From an uncultured Oscillospiraceae bacterium (GTDB taxonomy: Bacteria; Bacillota; Clostridia; Oscillospirales; Oscillospiraceae): a stretch of DNA of 64,000 nucleotides. The stretch covers positions 1 through 64,000 of the forward strand of contig CALWYB010000005.1 of assembly GCA_944385665.1 (NCBI GenBank), read 5' to 3'. The notes beneath the pieces are model-generated. The model had not been told where the DNA came from, ran no database searches, and saw only the letters and a program-made list of their open reading frames with translations. A program made the position numbers and the translations under genes. Positions 26,215-34,893 of the stretch are shown piece by piece. Position 1 is the first letter of the stretch. Each line of letters opens with the position of its first letter.

Positions 26215-27055
26215 ACAGGGAGAAGGTCAGTCCACAGGTGAGGGGAGTGAGGGCGTCTCCCAGCTCCTCCCGGAGCAGGGCCAGGGCGGCCTGGCCGGTA
26301 CAGTGGCCGGTATATACCCGCCGCACCCCCAGTTCTTTCAGCGCCCGGGCCACCTGCCCGGGGTAATCCGGGGGACAGTTGAGGCCGGAGGGGGCCTTGG
26401 CGCTGAACATATGAAGGCCGCCCACCACGGAGGTGACCTCCCGGTCCAGGGTGTCCCTTACCCCCTGGACAATATTGACGATGCCCCCGTGGGAGCAGGA
26501 GTTGAAGACGGCCAGGCCGTCCTCCCCCTCCAGCACCAGAGAGTGCTCATGGACAAAGTCGTCTGGGACAAACTGGTCCGGCCCCAGCTTTTTCAGCAGA
26601 TTGGTCTCCCGGCTGGCAAAGGGGCCGCCGTGGACGGTCTCCGGCACCAGCCACACCCCGTGGACGGGCTGGCGCACTCCCTCGCCGCAGTCAAAGCGGT
26701 CCGGACGGCCCTCCCAGATGTCCCGGTGGATGCCGATAAAGCGGGGGGAGCCGGTGGAGGTGGAGAAGTAGGGGCCGCCGGCCTGGGGCCGGGCGTACAC
26801 CTTGCAGGTGGGGTTCTCCTCCAGAAAATAGCGCAGCCCGTCGGCGTGGTCGTAGTGGCCGTGGGAGAGGACGGCCAGGTCCACCTGGCTCAGATCGATC
26901 CCAAGGGCCTGGGCGTTGCGGGCAAAGGCCTGGGAGCTGCCTGCGTCCAGCAGGATATGGTGCTCCCGGTACTGGATGTACAGGGATAGGCCGTGCTCCG
27001 GGGTGAGCCCGCTGTCCTGTGGGGCGGTGTTTTCTACCAGGACGGTTACCTTCAT
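26213..27055 (-). CDS. MBL-fold metallohydrolase
   Basis: 280 residues, metallo-beta-lactamase fold. Metal site HGHYDHADG (about 69-77), a further His in GGPF/ETVHGG, SCSHGGIVNI (about 180) and GGLHMF. The pattern fits the archaeal/bacterial subgroup annotated as 7,8-dihydropterin-6-methyl-4-(ribofuranosyl)aminobenzene 5'-phosphate synthase-like, whose bacterial function is unclear. The ATG at 27055 has AAGGAG 8 bases upstream; an in-frame ATG 18 bases earlier contains that site and is less likely. It is the last gene of a desulfurase-MATE-MBL transcript. Confidence 0.85.
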   Translation of the reverse strand: MKVTVLVENTAPQDSGLTPEHGLSLYIQYREHHILLDAGSSQAFARNAQALGIDLSQVDLAVLSHGHYDHADGLRYFLEENPTCKVYARPQAGGPYFSTSTGSPRFIGIHRDIWEGRPDRFDCGEGVRQPVHGVWLVPETVHGGPFASRETNLLKKLGPDQFVPDDFVHEHSLVLEGEDGLAVFNSCSHGGIVNIVQGVRDTLDREVTSVVGGLHMFSAKAPSGLNCPPDYPGQVARALKELGVRRVYTGHCTGQAALALLREELGDALTPLTCGLTFSL

Positions 27056-27069
27056 AGGGAACGCTCCTT

Positions 27070-28458
27070 TCATTCCATGGTCTGGGGACGGGTGAGGTCG
27101 TGGATCCACTTGCCGGTACGCAGCCGGGCCACGCCGGCGATGCACTTGGCCAGCTGCTCGGTGCTCATGGCCAGGTAGACCCACAGAATATTCAGCCGCA
27201 GCACCAGCCCCGCCAGGGCGGCCAGAGGGATGGCGCACAGCCACAGGGGGCTCAGGTCGATGAGGGTGGCGGTTTTCACATCGCCGCCCCCTCGGAGTAC
27301 CCCCACGATGTTGCAGGTGTTAAAGTCCCGGATGGGCATGACGCAGGCCTGGACGGTCATCATGGTGGAGGCGGCGGCACAGGCGGAGGGCGAGAGGTGG
27401 AACAGGGGGAAGAACCACGCCGGTGCCGACCAATGGGTGAAGGCCAGCAGACAGGCCCCCAGGATAGCCCCTCCCACCGCCGCCAGGGTGTTGAGGGCCA
27501 GCCCCACCTGGTAGACGGTGTCGGCGCGGCCCGCGCCGATCTCCCGACCGATGATGATGGAGGCGGTGCCCGAGATACCGAAGGCCGCCACGGCGCACAG
27601 CTTTTCCACATTGCCCGCAATGGTGTAGGCGGCCAGAATTTCCGTGCTGCCCGCCATGTGGCCCATGATGGTGGGGAAGATGGCGGTGCCCAGACCCCAC
27701 ATGGTCTCGTTGCACACCACGGGGGAGCCGTAGCGGACAAACTGCCGTACCGTGTTCAGCCCCGGACGGAAGAGAAGTTTCAAATCCAGCCGGAACACCC
27801 GGGAGCGCCGGGCGTGGATGAGCACGATGGTGATCTCTACCACCCGGGCGATGAGGGTGGCGATGGCCGCCCCGGTGACCCCCAGGGCGGGGGCGCCCAG
27901 CTTGCCGAAGATGAGCACCCAGTTTAAAAACGTGTTGGTGCCCATGGAGGCGGCCAGGATGTACATGCCGATGCCGGGGCGCTCCATGCTGCGCCAGGCG
28001 GCCACATACACCAGGGTGATCCCGTTGAGCACATAGGACAGCCCGATGATCCGGCCATAGTCCGCCGCCAGCCGAATGACGTCTTGCTGGTTGCCGAACA
28101 GGCTGAGAAAGGGAACCGGAATGAGCAGCAGCACCAGGGCGAAGGTGATGGAGACCAGGTTCACCGCCCACAGGGCCACCCCAACCACCCGGTTGATGGC
28201 CTGCCGGTCCTGGCGGCCCCAGTATTGGCTGATGAGCACCGCCGAGCCGCTCTGGATGCCGAAGAAAAACAGCTGGAGGACAAACAGAGGGATGTTGGCC
28301 AGGGTGACCGCCGCCATGGGTACCTCCCCCAGCATGCCTACCATAAAGGTGTCGGCCATGGCCAGAGTGCTGGTGATGAGGTTTTGCAGGATGATGGGGA
28401 CGGCCAGCCGGGCCACCCGGGAGTAGAAGCCGGGACCCCGGCGCAGATAGGAAAACAT
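27070..28458 (-). CDS. MATE family efflux transporter
   Basis: 462 residues, 12 membrane helices of the multidrug and toxin extrusion family (Na+ or H+ antiport of cationic drugs). Opening with RVARLAVPIILQNLITSTLAMADTFMVG and a second-half repeat AAFGISGTASIIIGREIGAG are typical. The ATG at 28458 is taken as start; AAGGAGG is 13 bases away, while a TTG at 28470 would be only one base from it. Lies between a cysteine desulfurase gene and an MBL gene on the same strand; substrate unknown. Confidence 0.88.
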   Translation of the reverse strand: MFSYLRRGPGFYSRVARLAVPIILQNLITSTLAMADTFMVGMLGEVPMAAVTLANIPLFVLQLFFFGIQSGSAVLISQYWGRQDRQAINRVVGVALWAVNLVSITFALVLLLIPVPFLSLFGNQQDVIRLAADYGRIIGLSYVLNGITLVYVAAWRSMERPGIGMYILAASMGTNTFLNWVLIFGKLGAPALGVTGAAIATLIARVVEITIVLIHARRSRVFRLDLKLLFRPGLNTVRQFVRYGSPVVCNETMWGLGTAIFPTIMGHMAGSTEILAAYTIAGNVEKLCAVAAFGISGTASIIIGREIGAGRADTVYQVGLALNTLAAVGGAILGACLLAFTHWSAPAWFFPLFHLSPSACAAASTMMTVQACVMPIRDFNTCNIVGVLRGGGDVKTATLIDLSPLWLCAIPLAALAGLVLRLNILWVYLAMSTEQLAKCIAGVARLRTGKWIHDLTRPQTME

Positions 28459-28488
28459 AGGGGGGTTCAAACCTCCTTGTGTGGATGG

Positions 28489-29625
28489 TTAGGACAGGCT
28501 GGTGAACAGCTGCTCCTGAGCGGCCTTCAGGCCCTCCAGCAGGGCGTCGATGTCCTGCTGGGTAGTGTCATAGGAGAAGCTGATGCGTAATACCCCGTCC
28601 AGCTCCTTCTTGGGCAGCTTCAGGGCGGCGTACACATGGCTGGGCTTGCCCTTATGGCAGGCGGAGCCGGAGGAGACGCAGATCCCCCGGTCGCTGAGGA
28701 AGCGCACGATGACCTCGCTCTTGTAGCCGGGCAGGGTGATGGGCAGAATGTGGGGGGCCTCCCCCTGGACTACCACCTTGGCCCCCGGTACCTCCTGGGG
28801 CAGACGGCGGGCCAGATCCTCTTTCAGGGCGGCCATGTGCCGGATGTCGGCATCCAGGGTGGCCTTGCCCGCCTGGGCGGCGGCGGCAAAGGCGGCGATC
28901 TGGGCGGTGGCCTCGGTGCCCGAGCGCAGACCCTCCTCCTGTCCGCCGCCCCGGATGAGGGGCGGGAAGCGCAGCCCCTTGCGGATGTACAGGGCGCCCA
29001 CCCCCTTGGGGGCGTGGATCTTGTGGCCGCTGATGGTGAGCAGGTCCACTCCAAGACCCTTGGGGGTGAAGGAAACCTTCAAAAAGCCCTGGACCGCGTC
29101 GCAGTGGAGAAGGGCGGGGGAGCCCGCGGCCCGGATGGCCTTGGCGGTCTCGGCCACCGGCTGGAGGGAGCCCAGTTCGTTATTGACCAGCATCATGGAC
29201 ACCAGCACCGTGTCGGGGCGCAGGGCGGCCTTCACGTCCTCCAGGGATACCCGGCCCTGGGAATCGGGGGCGAGATAGGTCACCTCATAGCCCTCCCGCT
29301 CCAGCGCCCGGCAGGGCTCCAGCACGGCGGCGTGCTCGATGGCGGTGGTGATGATGTGCTTGCCCTTGCGCCGTCCCAGCTCCACTGCGCCCCGGATGGC
29401 CCAGTTGTCCCCCTCGCTGCCGCAGGAGGTAAAATAGAGCTCCTCGGGCGCGCAGCCCAGGGCGCGGGCCACCTGGGCGCGATGTTCCTTCACCGTGGCG
29501 GCCGCCTGGCTGCCCAGGGCATAGCGGGAGGAGGGGTTGCCCCACCCCTCCGTCATGGCTTTGACCGCCGCCTCCACGGCCTCCGGACGCACCGGCGTGG
29601 TGGCGGCATTATCCAAATAGTGCAT
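28489..29625 (-). CDS. Cysteine desulfurase (NifS/IscS-like)
   Basis: PLP enzyme releasing sulfur from cysteine as a persulfide for Fe-S clusters or tRNA thiolation. 378 residues. MHYLDNAATTPVRPE start, PLP Lys in SGHKIHAPKG (about residue 200), and the catalytic Cys in CVSSGSACHKG (about residue 318), which places it in the group with a long active-site loop (IscS type). GAGGTGA precedes the ATG. No iscU or thiI lies adjacent; the TtcA-like tRNA thiolase at the end of the window is a possible but distant sulfur user. Confidence 0.93.
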   Translation of the reverse strand: MHYLDNAATTPVRPEAVEAAVKAMTEGWGNPSSRYALGSQAAATVKEHRAQVARALGCAPEELYFTSCGSEGDNWAIRGAVELGRRKGKHIITTAIEHAAVLEPCRALEREGYEVTYLAPDSQGRVSLEDVKAALRPDTVLVSMMLVNNELGSLQPVAETAKAIRAAGSPALLHCDAVQGFLKVSFTPKGLGVDLLTISGHKIHAPKGVGALYIRKGLRFPPLIRGGGQEEGLRSGTEATAQIAAFAAAAQAGKATLDADIRHMAALKEDLARRLPQEVPGAKVVVQGEAPHILPITLPGYKSEVIVRFLSDRGICVSSGSACHKGKPSHVYAALKLPKKELDGVLRISFSYDTTQQDIDALLEGLKAAQEQLFTSLS

Positions 29626-29659
29626 GAAATTCACCTCGTAAGTCTTGAAACGTAAGAAT

Positions 29660-29688
29660 ATTCTATGGCCTGGCAGGGGGAAAGTCAA
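29660..29688 (-). promoter_or_regulatory. Promoter for the cysteine desulfurase operon
   Basis: On the minus strand TTGACT (29688-29683), 17-base spacer, TAGAAT (29665-29660). Confidence 0.65.
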
Positions 29689-29708
29689 GGTGTTCCGCTC
29701 CGCTCCCC

Positions 29709-29738
29709 TTGCCAAGAAAACGGGGATTGTATTATAAT
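29709..29738 (+). promoter_or_regulatory. Promoter for the thiamine pyrophosphokinase gene
   Basis: TTGCCA (29709-29714), 18-base spacer, TATAAT (29733-29738). Divergent from the desulfurase promoter 20 bases away. The leader of about 90 bases shows no TPP riboswitch core. Confidence 0.65.
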
Positions 29739-29833
29739 AAAAACCAGATTGCAAAGGGTTCAGCCGCTGCCACTTCCATGGGAATGCAGGAGGGTGGGCC
29801 TGGAAATATACACCTGGAAAGAAGGGATTTCCT

Positions 29834-30526
29834 GTGACGACAAAGTCCGGTTTATGTTATGTAGTGGGGGCCATGCCCCTGTCCTGGAGCCTGTGCCCTC
29901 ACAAGGGGGCGGGGGACTACCTCATCGCCGCCGACAAGGGCTATGAGGCTCTGGAGGCCTACGGCGCGCCCCCTGATCTGGTGGTGGGCGACTTCGACTC
30001 CCTGGGCCGCCGGCCCAACCACCCCAACGTGGTGCAGCTGCCGGTGATGAAGGACGACACCGACATGGTGTACGCCCTGCGGGAGGGACTGAAGCGAGGC
30101 TACCGCCGGTTCGTGCTGCTGGGCGGCGTGGGCGGACGGCTAGAGCACACCCTGGCCAACCTCCAGGCTCTGGCCTGGCTCACCACCCAGGGAGCCCGGG
30201 GCGTGCTGGCCGGCGAGGGCACCGTGGCCACCGCTCTGCACAACGAGTCCATGACCTTCCCCCAGGGGCTGGAGGGCTTCCTGTCCGTGTTCTGCCTGAG
30301 CGGTGCGGCCCACGGGGTGCGGCTGGAGAACCTGAAGTATGAGCTCAGCGACCACACCATGACCGCCGACTTCCCTCTGGGGGTGAGCAACGAGTTTGTA
30401 GACGCCCCCGCCAAGGTGACGGTGGGCGACGGCACCCTGCTGGCCCTGTGGCGGGAGCAGGGGGATTTCTACCGCCTGCTGCCTAAGCTGTGGGACCGGG
30501 AGGAGGCGGAATATGCCGGAAAATGA
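29834..30526 (+). CDS. Thiamine pyrophosphokinase
   Basis: Makes thiamine diphosphate from thiamine and ATP. 230 residues: IAADKGYEALEAYGAPPDLVVGDFDSLG (split over about 33-60) and KDDTDMVYALREG (about 75-87) are the catalytic Asp-rich motifs, RRFVLLGGVGGRLEHTLANLQAL follows, and a C-terminal beta domain binds thiamine. The GTG start has an AGAAGGG site 7 bases upstream. No thiamine biosynthesis genes are near, which suggests salvage. Its end overlaps the next gene by 14 bases. Confidence 0.92.
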   Translation: MTTKSGLCYVVGAMPLSWSLCPHKGAGDYLIAADKGYEALEAYGAPPDLVVGDFDSLGRRPNHPNVVQLPVMKDDTDMVYALREGLKRGYRRFVLLGGVGGRLEHTLANLQALAWLTTQGARGVLAGEGTVATALHNESMTFPQGLEGFLSVFCLSGAAHGVRLENLKYELSDHTMTADFPLGVSNEFVDAPAKVTVGDGTLLALWREQGDFYRLLPKLWDREEAEYAGK

Positions 30527-31298
30527 CAAGGACCTGCGCCTGGCTGTGCTCATCGACGCGGACAACGCCTCCCGCACCGCCATGAAGGACGTGATGGCCG
30601 AGGTGGCGGTGTACGGCACCCCCACCATCAAGCGCATCTACGGCGACTGGACCAGCCCCAACATGAACAGCTGGAAGTCCATTTTGCTGGAGACCGCCAT
30701 CACCCCCATCCAGCAGTACAGCTACACCACCGGCAAAAATTCCACCGATTCCGCCATGATCATCGACGCCATGGACATCCTCTACTCCGGCCACTGCGAC
30801 GGCTTTGTGCTGGTGAGCAGCGACAGCGACTTCACCCGCCTGGCTACCCGGCTGCGGGAGGCGGGGATGAAGGTGTACGGCATGGGGGAGAAAAAGACCC
30901 CCAAGCCTTTTATCGTGGCCTGCGATAAGTTCGTCTACATCGAGGTCATCCGGGCCGCCGCCAAGCAGGCCGCTGAGGCGGCCAAGAAGGAGGAGGCCCA
31001 GGCCAAGAAGGCGGCCAAGAAGGAGAGCAAGAAGTGCCAGACCTCCAACAGCCCTGCCCCCGATGAGATCGTGGAGCTCATCGCCGAGTCGGTGGAGGAC
31101 CTGTGCGAGGAGGACGGTCTGGCCCATATGGGCAAGCTGGGCAACCTCCTGCTGAAAAAGCAGCCCGACTTTGACCCCCGAAACTACGGCTTCTCCAAGC
31201 TGTCCAAGCTCATCCGCGCCCTGGACCGCTTCCAGATCGTCCCCCAGGGGGAGGAGAACGTGGAGTATTACGTGCGGGATACCTGCGAGGACAAATAA
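30513..31298 (+). CDS. NYN-domain putative RNase with C-terminal LOTUS/OST-HTH domain
   Basis: 261 residues. N-terminal PIN-like NYN domain (about 8-150): LAVLIDADNAS, KNSTDSAMIIDAMDILYSG and FVLVSSDSDFTRLATRLREAG carry the conserved acidic residues of this nuclease fold. A Lys/Ala/Glu-rich helix (about 150-180) links to a LOTUS/OST-HTH domain (about 185-255, DEIVELIAESVEDL ... YGFSKLSKLIRAL), usually an RNA-binding module. LabA-like proteins have this design, and an RNase role is inference. GGAGGAGG lies before the ATG, inside the previous gene. Confidence 0.85.
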   Translation: MPENDKDLRLAVLIDADNASRTAMKDVMAEVAVYGTPTIKRIYGDWTSPNMNSWKSILLETAITPIQQYSYTTGKNSTDSAMIIDAMDILYSGHCDGFVLVSSDSDFTRLATRLREAGMKVYGMGEKKTPKPFIVACDKFVYIEVIRAAAKQAAEAAKKEEAQAKKAAKKESKKCQTSNSPAPDEIVELIAESVEDLCEEDGLAHMGKLGNLLLKKQPDFDPRNYGFSKLSKLIRALDRFQIVPQGEENVEYYVRDTCEDK

Positions 31299-31314
31299 TA
31301 ATTAGCAGTAAGAG

Positions 31315-31347
31315 ACAGCGCGTTCCCGGCGGGAGCGCGCTGTTTTT
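31315..31347. terminator. Bidirectional terminator
   Basis: Stem ACAGCGCG (31315-31322) with CGCGCTGT (31336-31343), inner CCC/GGG, then TTTTT. Serves the NYN gene and lies at the end of the converging MATE gene. Confidence 0.82.
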
Positions 31348-32677
31348 ATGCGTAGTGGTAGCGCCAGCGCTGAGTGATGAGGAAGGCCAGAGACACCAGC
31401 ATACCCAGTCCCTCGGCCACCACCACCGCCCACCAGATGCCGTCCATCCCCCACAGGAGGGGCAGCAGAAGGACCATGCCGCCCCGGAGGAGCAGGGAGC
31501 GGGTGAAGGAGATAAGGGCGGAGATGAGGCCGTTACAAAGGGCGGTAAAGAAGGCGGAGGCGTAGATGTTTACCCCGCAGAACAGGTAGTTCAGGGCAAA
31601 GAGACGAAAGCCGTGGACGGTCATCTCCAGCAGGGGCGGATCATAGCCCACAAAGGCGAAGGAGAGGGGGTGACTGAGCAGCTCGGAGGCGGCCACCATG
31701 ACCACCGAGGTCACCGCGATGATCCCAGCGCTTTTCCGAAAGACGCTTTGCAGCTCGCCCCGGTTGTCCGCCCCGTAGTGGAAGCTGACGATGGGGGCGC
31801 TGCCGATGGAGAAGCCCAGGAAGGCAGAGACAAAGACGAAGTCCACGTACATCATCACCGAGTAGGCGGCCACCCCCCGCTCCCCGATGAGATGCATCAG
31901 CTGGAGATTATAGAGGATGCTCACCACCGAGGAGGAGATGTTGCTCATCAGCTCCGAGGAGCCGTTGGTGCAGGCCTGGAGCAGCTGGCGGAAGTAGGGG
32001 TGGGTTTTGGTCAGCCGCAGGCCGGAGCGCTCCCCGGTAAAAAAGTACAGAAGGGGGATCACTCCGCCCACGCAGTAGCCCGCCACGGTAGCCAGGGCAG
32101 CGCCGGTCACCCCCAGGTCCAGCAGGGCGATGAACACATAGTCCAGTCCCATGTTGGTCACCCCCGCCGCCACCGAGAAGAACAGGCCCAGCTGGGGCCG
32201 TTCCGCCACCACAAAGAAGCTTTGAAAGGCCACCTGGAGCATAAAAGCCACGCTGCCCGCCAGCATGATCCGGCCGTAGGCCACGCAGTCGGCCATCAGC
32301 AGGTCGCTGGCTCCGGCCAGCCGGGCGATGGGTTCCGTCAGTACCGCGCTGACCACCGAGAGAATGACACCTGCCAGCAGGACAGTGTAAATGATCAGGG
32401 AGAAGTAGGCCTGGGCCAGCTCCTTGTGCCCCTCGCCCAGGGTGCGGGCCACGATGGCGCTGCCGCCGGTGCCCAGCATAAAGCCCACCGCGCCGATAAT
32501 CATGGTGACGGGATAGATGATATTGACGGCAGACAGGCCCAGATCTCCCACCAGATTGGAGACGAACAGGCCGTCCACCACGCTGTAAATGGAGGCCACC
32601 ACCATCATCACCACCGAGGGCAGGGTGAAGCGGAGCAGCCGGGCATAGGTAAAGTGGTCGGATAACTTGATCTTCAT
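31346..32677 (-). CDS. MATE family efflux transporter (MarR-linked)
   Basis: 443 residues, 12 helices, MATE family of the MepA-like branch: ASIYSVVDGLFVSNLVGDLGLSAVNIIYP and MIIGAVGFMLGTGGSAIVARTLGEG are typical. GTAAGGAG precedes the ATG at 32677. Sits 10 bases downstream of a MarR regulator in one transcript, the classic mepR-mepA arrangement, so it is probably an inducible multidrug exporter; inducer and substrates are unknown. Confidence 0.9.
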   Translation of the reverse strand: MKIKLSDHFTYARLLRFTLPSVVMMVVASIYSVVDGLFVSNLVGDLGLSAVNIIYPVTMIIGAVGFMLGTGGSAIVARTLGEGHKELAQAYFSLIIYTVLLAGVILSVVSAVLTEPIARLAGASDLLMADCVAYGRIMLAGSVAFMLQVAFQSFFVVAERPQLGLFFSVAAGVTNMGLDYVFIALLDLGVTGAALATVAGYCVGGVIPLLYFFTGERSGLRLTKTHPYFRQLLQACTNGSSELMSNISSSVVSILYNLQLMHLIGERGVAAYSVMMYVDFVFVSAFLGFSIGSAPIVSFHYGADNRGELQSVFRKSAGIIAVTSVVMVAASELLSHPLSFAFVGYDPPLLEMTVHGFRLFALNYLFCGVNIYASAFFTALCNGLISALISFTRSLLLRGGMVLLLPLLWGMDGIWWAVVVAEGLGMLVSLAFLITQRWRYHYA

Positions 32678-32687
32678 ACAAAACTCC

Positions 32688-33155
32688 TTACGGTGTTTGT
32701 TTCCGGTCCAAAATCAGGTCGGCCTCCTGGCGTAAAGCCTCCAGCATGGCCTCGTCCAGCGCAAGCAGGGCCTGGCGCTGCTGGGGAGAGAGACGGAGAA
32801 AGGCCCGCTCCTCCATGGCGAATACCGGGTCGGCCACCTGGGCCAGAAGCTGCTCCCCCTGGGGCGTGACCCGCACCCGCTTGTTTTTCCGGTTATTGGG
32901 CAGGTTCTCCAGCTGGAGATAGCCCTCCTGCTCCAGCTGCTTGAGGGCGGAGTGGACGGTCTGCTTGCTGAGGTACAGATCCCCGCACAGCTGGCTCTGG
33001 CTGACGCAGCCCCCCGCCTCCCGCAGGGTGTAGAGAATCCAGAAGGCGCTGTCGGATAACCCGAAGTGCCGGGCCAGTTCGTGGTAAATTCCGTTGGTCT
33101 CTTTGTATAAGCCGTTGTAGCGGCGGATAAACTGGGAAAAGGTGAGCTCTGACAT
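32688..33155 (-). CDS. MarR family transcriptional regulator
   Basis: 155 residues. Winged-helix DNA-binding core about 35-105 (ALKQLEQEGYLQLENLPNNRKNKRVRVTPQGEQL) flanked by dimerisation helices. The ATG at 33155 is chosen because GGAGG is 5 bases upstream; the frame opens at a TTG 12 bases earlier that includes that site. Overlies its own operator (33168-33223) and controls itself and the following MATE gene, by analogy with MepR. Confidence 0.92.
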   Translation of the reverse strand: MSELTFSQFIRRYNGLYKETNGIYHELARHFGLSDSAFWILYTLREAGGCVSQSQLCGDLYLSKQTVHSALKQLEQEGYLQLENLPNNRKNKRVRVTPQGEQLLAQVADPVFAMEERAFLRLSPQQRQALLALDEAMLEALRQEADLILDRKQTP

Positions 33156-33167
33156 GACAGCCTCCAA

Positions 33168-33229
33168 ATCGTCCGAAATCAGACGTTATTATGCTATGAC
33201 AGTATAGTCTGTTTTCGGACGATTGTCAA
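33168..33229 (-). promoter_or_regulatory. MarR promoter-operator
   Basis: Minus-strand promoter TTGACA (33229-33224), 17-base spacer, TATACT (33206-33201). A 17-bp inverted repeat with one mismatch has one arm (33207-33223) filling exactly the promoter spacer, and the other (33168-33184) near the ribosome site; each arm carries a TCCGAAA core. Dimers on both arms would block polymerase and early elongation. Confidence 0.85.
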
Positions 33230-33247
33230 GGGGAGCGGAAATCCGCC

Positions 33248-33276
33248 TTGCTTTTCCCCAAAAAACATGGTATACT
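33248..33276 (+). promoter_or_regulatory. smpB promoter
   Basis: TTGCTT (33248-33253), 17-base spacer, TATACT (33271-33276), divergent from the marR promoter. Confidence 0.65.
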
Positions 33277-33318
33277 AATTTGCCATTCATCTATGGTATT
33301 CCGGAGAGGAGGTGCCCT

Positions 33319-33786
33319 ATGGCTGAGGCGGTCAAGATGGTGGCGAAAAACAGCAAAGCCTACCACGATTACTTCATTGAAGAAAAATATGAGGCCGGCA
33401 TCGAGCTTGCGGGCACCGAGGTCAAGTCCATCCGCCAGGGCCATGTGAACCTGAAGGACTCCTTCTGCCACATCAAGGACGGGCAGATGTGGGTCATCGG
33501 GATGCACATCAGCCCTTACGAGAAGGGCAACATCTTCAACAAGGATCCCCTGCGTCAGCGCAGGCTGCTGATGCACAAGCGGGAGATTCTGCGCCTGTTT
33601 GCCCACATCAAGCAGGACGGCTACTCCCTCATCCCCCTGAGCGTCTATTTTAAAGGTCCCCGGGTGAAGCTGGAGATCGGCCTGGCCAAGGGCAAGAAGC
33701 TCTACGACAAGCGGGAGTCCGCCGCCCGGCGGGACGCCAAGCGGGAGATGGACCGCACCATGAAAACCCGGAACGCCCGGTATTAA
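33319..33786 (+). CDS. smpB: SsrA-binding protein SmpB
   Basis: 155-residue OB-fold protein that carries tmRNA into stalled ribosomes. Signatures: [39 protein letters not shown], the Lys/Arg-rich stretch [22 protein letters not shown] and a basic C-terminal tail. The ATG has GAGGAGG 6 bases upstream. Its RNA partner ssrA lies about 740 bases downstream with one gene between. Confidence 0.98.
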   Translation: MAEAVKMVAKNSKAYHDYFIEEKYEAGIELAGTEVKSIRQGHVNLKDSFCHIKDGQMWVIGMHISPYEKGNIFNKDPLRQRRLLMHKREILRLFAHIKQDGYSLIPLSVYFKGPRVKLEIGLAKGKKLYDKRESAARRDAKREMDRTMKTRNARY

Positions 33787-33829
33787 ACTGCATTGCGGAG
33801 GAGTTCTCCGCTGAAAAGGAGTGTTTCCA

Positions 33830-34351
33830 ATGGCACAGAATCCTATCGTTACCATCGAGATGGAGGACGGCGGCGTCATGAAGGCGGAGCTGTACCCCGA
33901 GGTTGCCCCCAACACGGTGAATAACTTCATCAGCCTGATCCAGAAGGGCTTTTATGACGGCCTGATCTTCCACCGGGTCATCCCCGGCTTTATGATCCAG
34001 GGCGGCTGCCCCGACGGCACCGGCATGGGCGGTCCCGGCTACTCCATCAAGGGCGAGTTCACCCAGAACCGCTTCCCCAATGACCTGAAGCATGACCGGG
34101 GCGTGCTGTCCATGGCCCGGACCATGGCTCCCGACTCCGCCGGCAGCCAGTTCTTCATCATGGTAGAGCAGGCTCCCCACCTGGACGGCCAGTATGCCTC
34201 TTTCGGCAAGGTCATCGAGGGCATGGAGGTGGCCGACGCCATTGTGTCCACCAAGCGGGACTGGAACGACAAGCCCCGCCAGCCTCAGCGCATGAAGAAG
34301 GTCACCGTGGAGACCTTCGGCGTGGACTATCCCGAGCCTGAGAAAGTCTAA
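33830..34351 (+). CDS. Cyclophilin-type peptidyl-prolyl cis-trans isomerase
   Basis: Catalyses proline isomerisation. 173 residues, cytosolic (no signal peptide). Signatures: YPEVAPNTVNNFISLIQKGFYDGLIFHRVIPGFMIQGG (catalytic Arg in FHRV), GVLSMARTMAPDSAGSQFFI and LDGQYASFGKVIEGMEV. The ATG at 33830 has AAAAGGAG 8 bases upstream. In the SmpB-ssrA interval and probably cotranscribed with smpB. Confidence 0.96.
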   Translation: MAQNPIVTIEMEDGGVMKAELYPEVAPNTVNNFISLIQKGFYDGLIFHRVIPGFMIQGGCPDGTGMGGPGYSIKGEFTQNRFPNDLKHDRGVLSMARTMAPDSAGSQFFIMVEQAPHLDGQYASFGKVIEGMEVADAIVSTKRDWNDKPRQPQRMKKVTVETFGVDYPEPEKV

Positions 34352-34364
34352 TTGAAAACGGAAT

Positions 34365-34452
34365 CTTCTCCTCCCCCCTGGGGGGAGGAGAAGTTCCCAC
34401 CTCATTCTCCCGTTACTCCAAACGAAGCCCAGCGCAAGCGGGTTCGTTTGGA
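34365..34452 (+). other. Hairpins between the cyclophilin gene and ssrA
   Basis: 34365-34393 is a 13-14 bp perfect stem of CTTCTCC and C/G runs with almost no loop, without a U tract. 34417-34452 is a second perfect stem, TCCAAACGAA with TTCGTTTGGA. A smaller stem GCTTTCGCC/GGCGGAAGC lies around 34478-34500. They may end the cyclophilin mRNA or mark 5' processing of pre-tmRNA; a clear separate ssrA promoter is not visible. Confidence 0.55.
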
Positions 34453-34525
34453 AAAGGAGGAGCAGCGGAATGAGCGAGCTTTCGCCGCCAGGCGGAAGCG
34501 AGGGATATGAAGCTTGCGACGACGC

Positions 34526-34893
34526 GGGGGCGTACCGGTTTCGACGGGGACGCGGAAGTGGGAATAGCGGGCGGTGGCGCCTGGCCACCTTAAAACGGGC
34601 ATTCTTTATAAATTAAAGAACAACGAAAATTACGCTTACGCTGCCTAATTAAAGGCGGCCGTCTGACCCGGAAGGACCACGAGCCGGGATCAGGCGTCGT
34701 TTAGTGGTGCACGTGCGCCGGCAAAGCTTTGCGCCGGCCATGAATTATGAAGCTTACCCGACCCTCAGGCGTGACGGCTTGCCTGGGGAGAGGGGAACAG
34801 GAGGAGCAAGACCTCCGGAATAACCGTCTGCGCCCGGAGAAGTTCCCATGGAAGAGTTTTCGGACGGGGGTTCAACTCCCCCCGCCTCCACCA
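34526..34893 (+). ncRNA. ssrA: Transfer-messenger RNA (tmRNA)
   Basis: One-piece tmRNA of 368 bases. The 5' acceptor strand GGGGGCG (34526-34532) pairs with CGCCTCC (34883-34889) before A-CCA, and the T arm GGGGGTTCAACTCCCCCC lies just before it. The tag frame (resume codon near 34616-34621) encodes NNENYAYAA then stop (34619-34648), with the usual YAxAA protease-degradation end. Pseudoknot-rich sequence follows. The mature 3' end coincides exactly with the boundary of an integrated element, and the antisense of its 3' third is read by the element's recombinase gene. Confidence 0.97.

Noticed and set aside
29739..29833. TPP riboswitch before thiamine pyrophosphokinase
   Set aside because: The conserved CTGAGA and ACCTGATC-type core is absent.
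34470..34616. Short frame with a strong AAAGGAGGA site running into the tmRNA 5' part
   Set aside because: It overlaps the mature tmRNA and shows no protein-like features; the purine-rich site lies next to hairpins and is probably structural.
34754..34893. Recombinase C-terminal 44 residues as a genuine protein domain
   Set aside because: They are the antisense translation of the ssrA 3' third and arise from integration.
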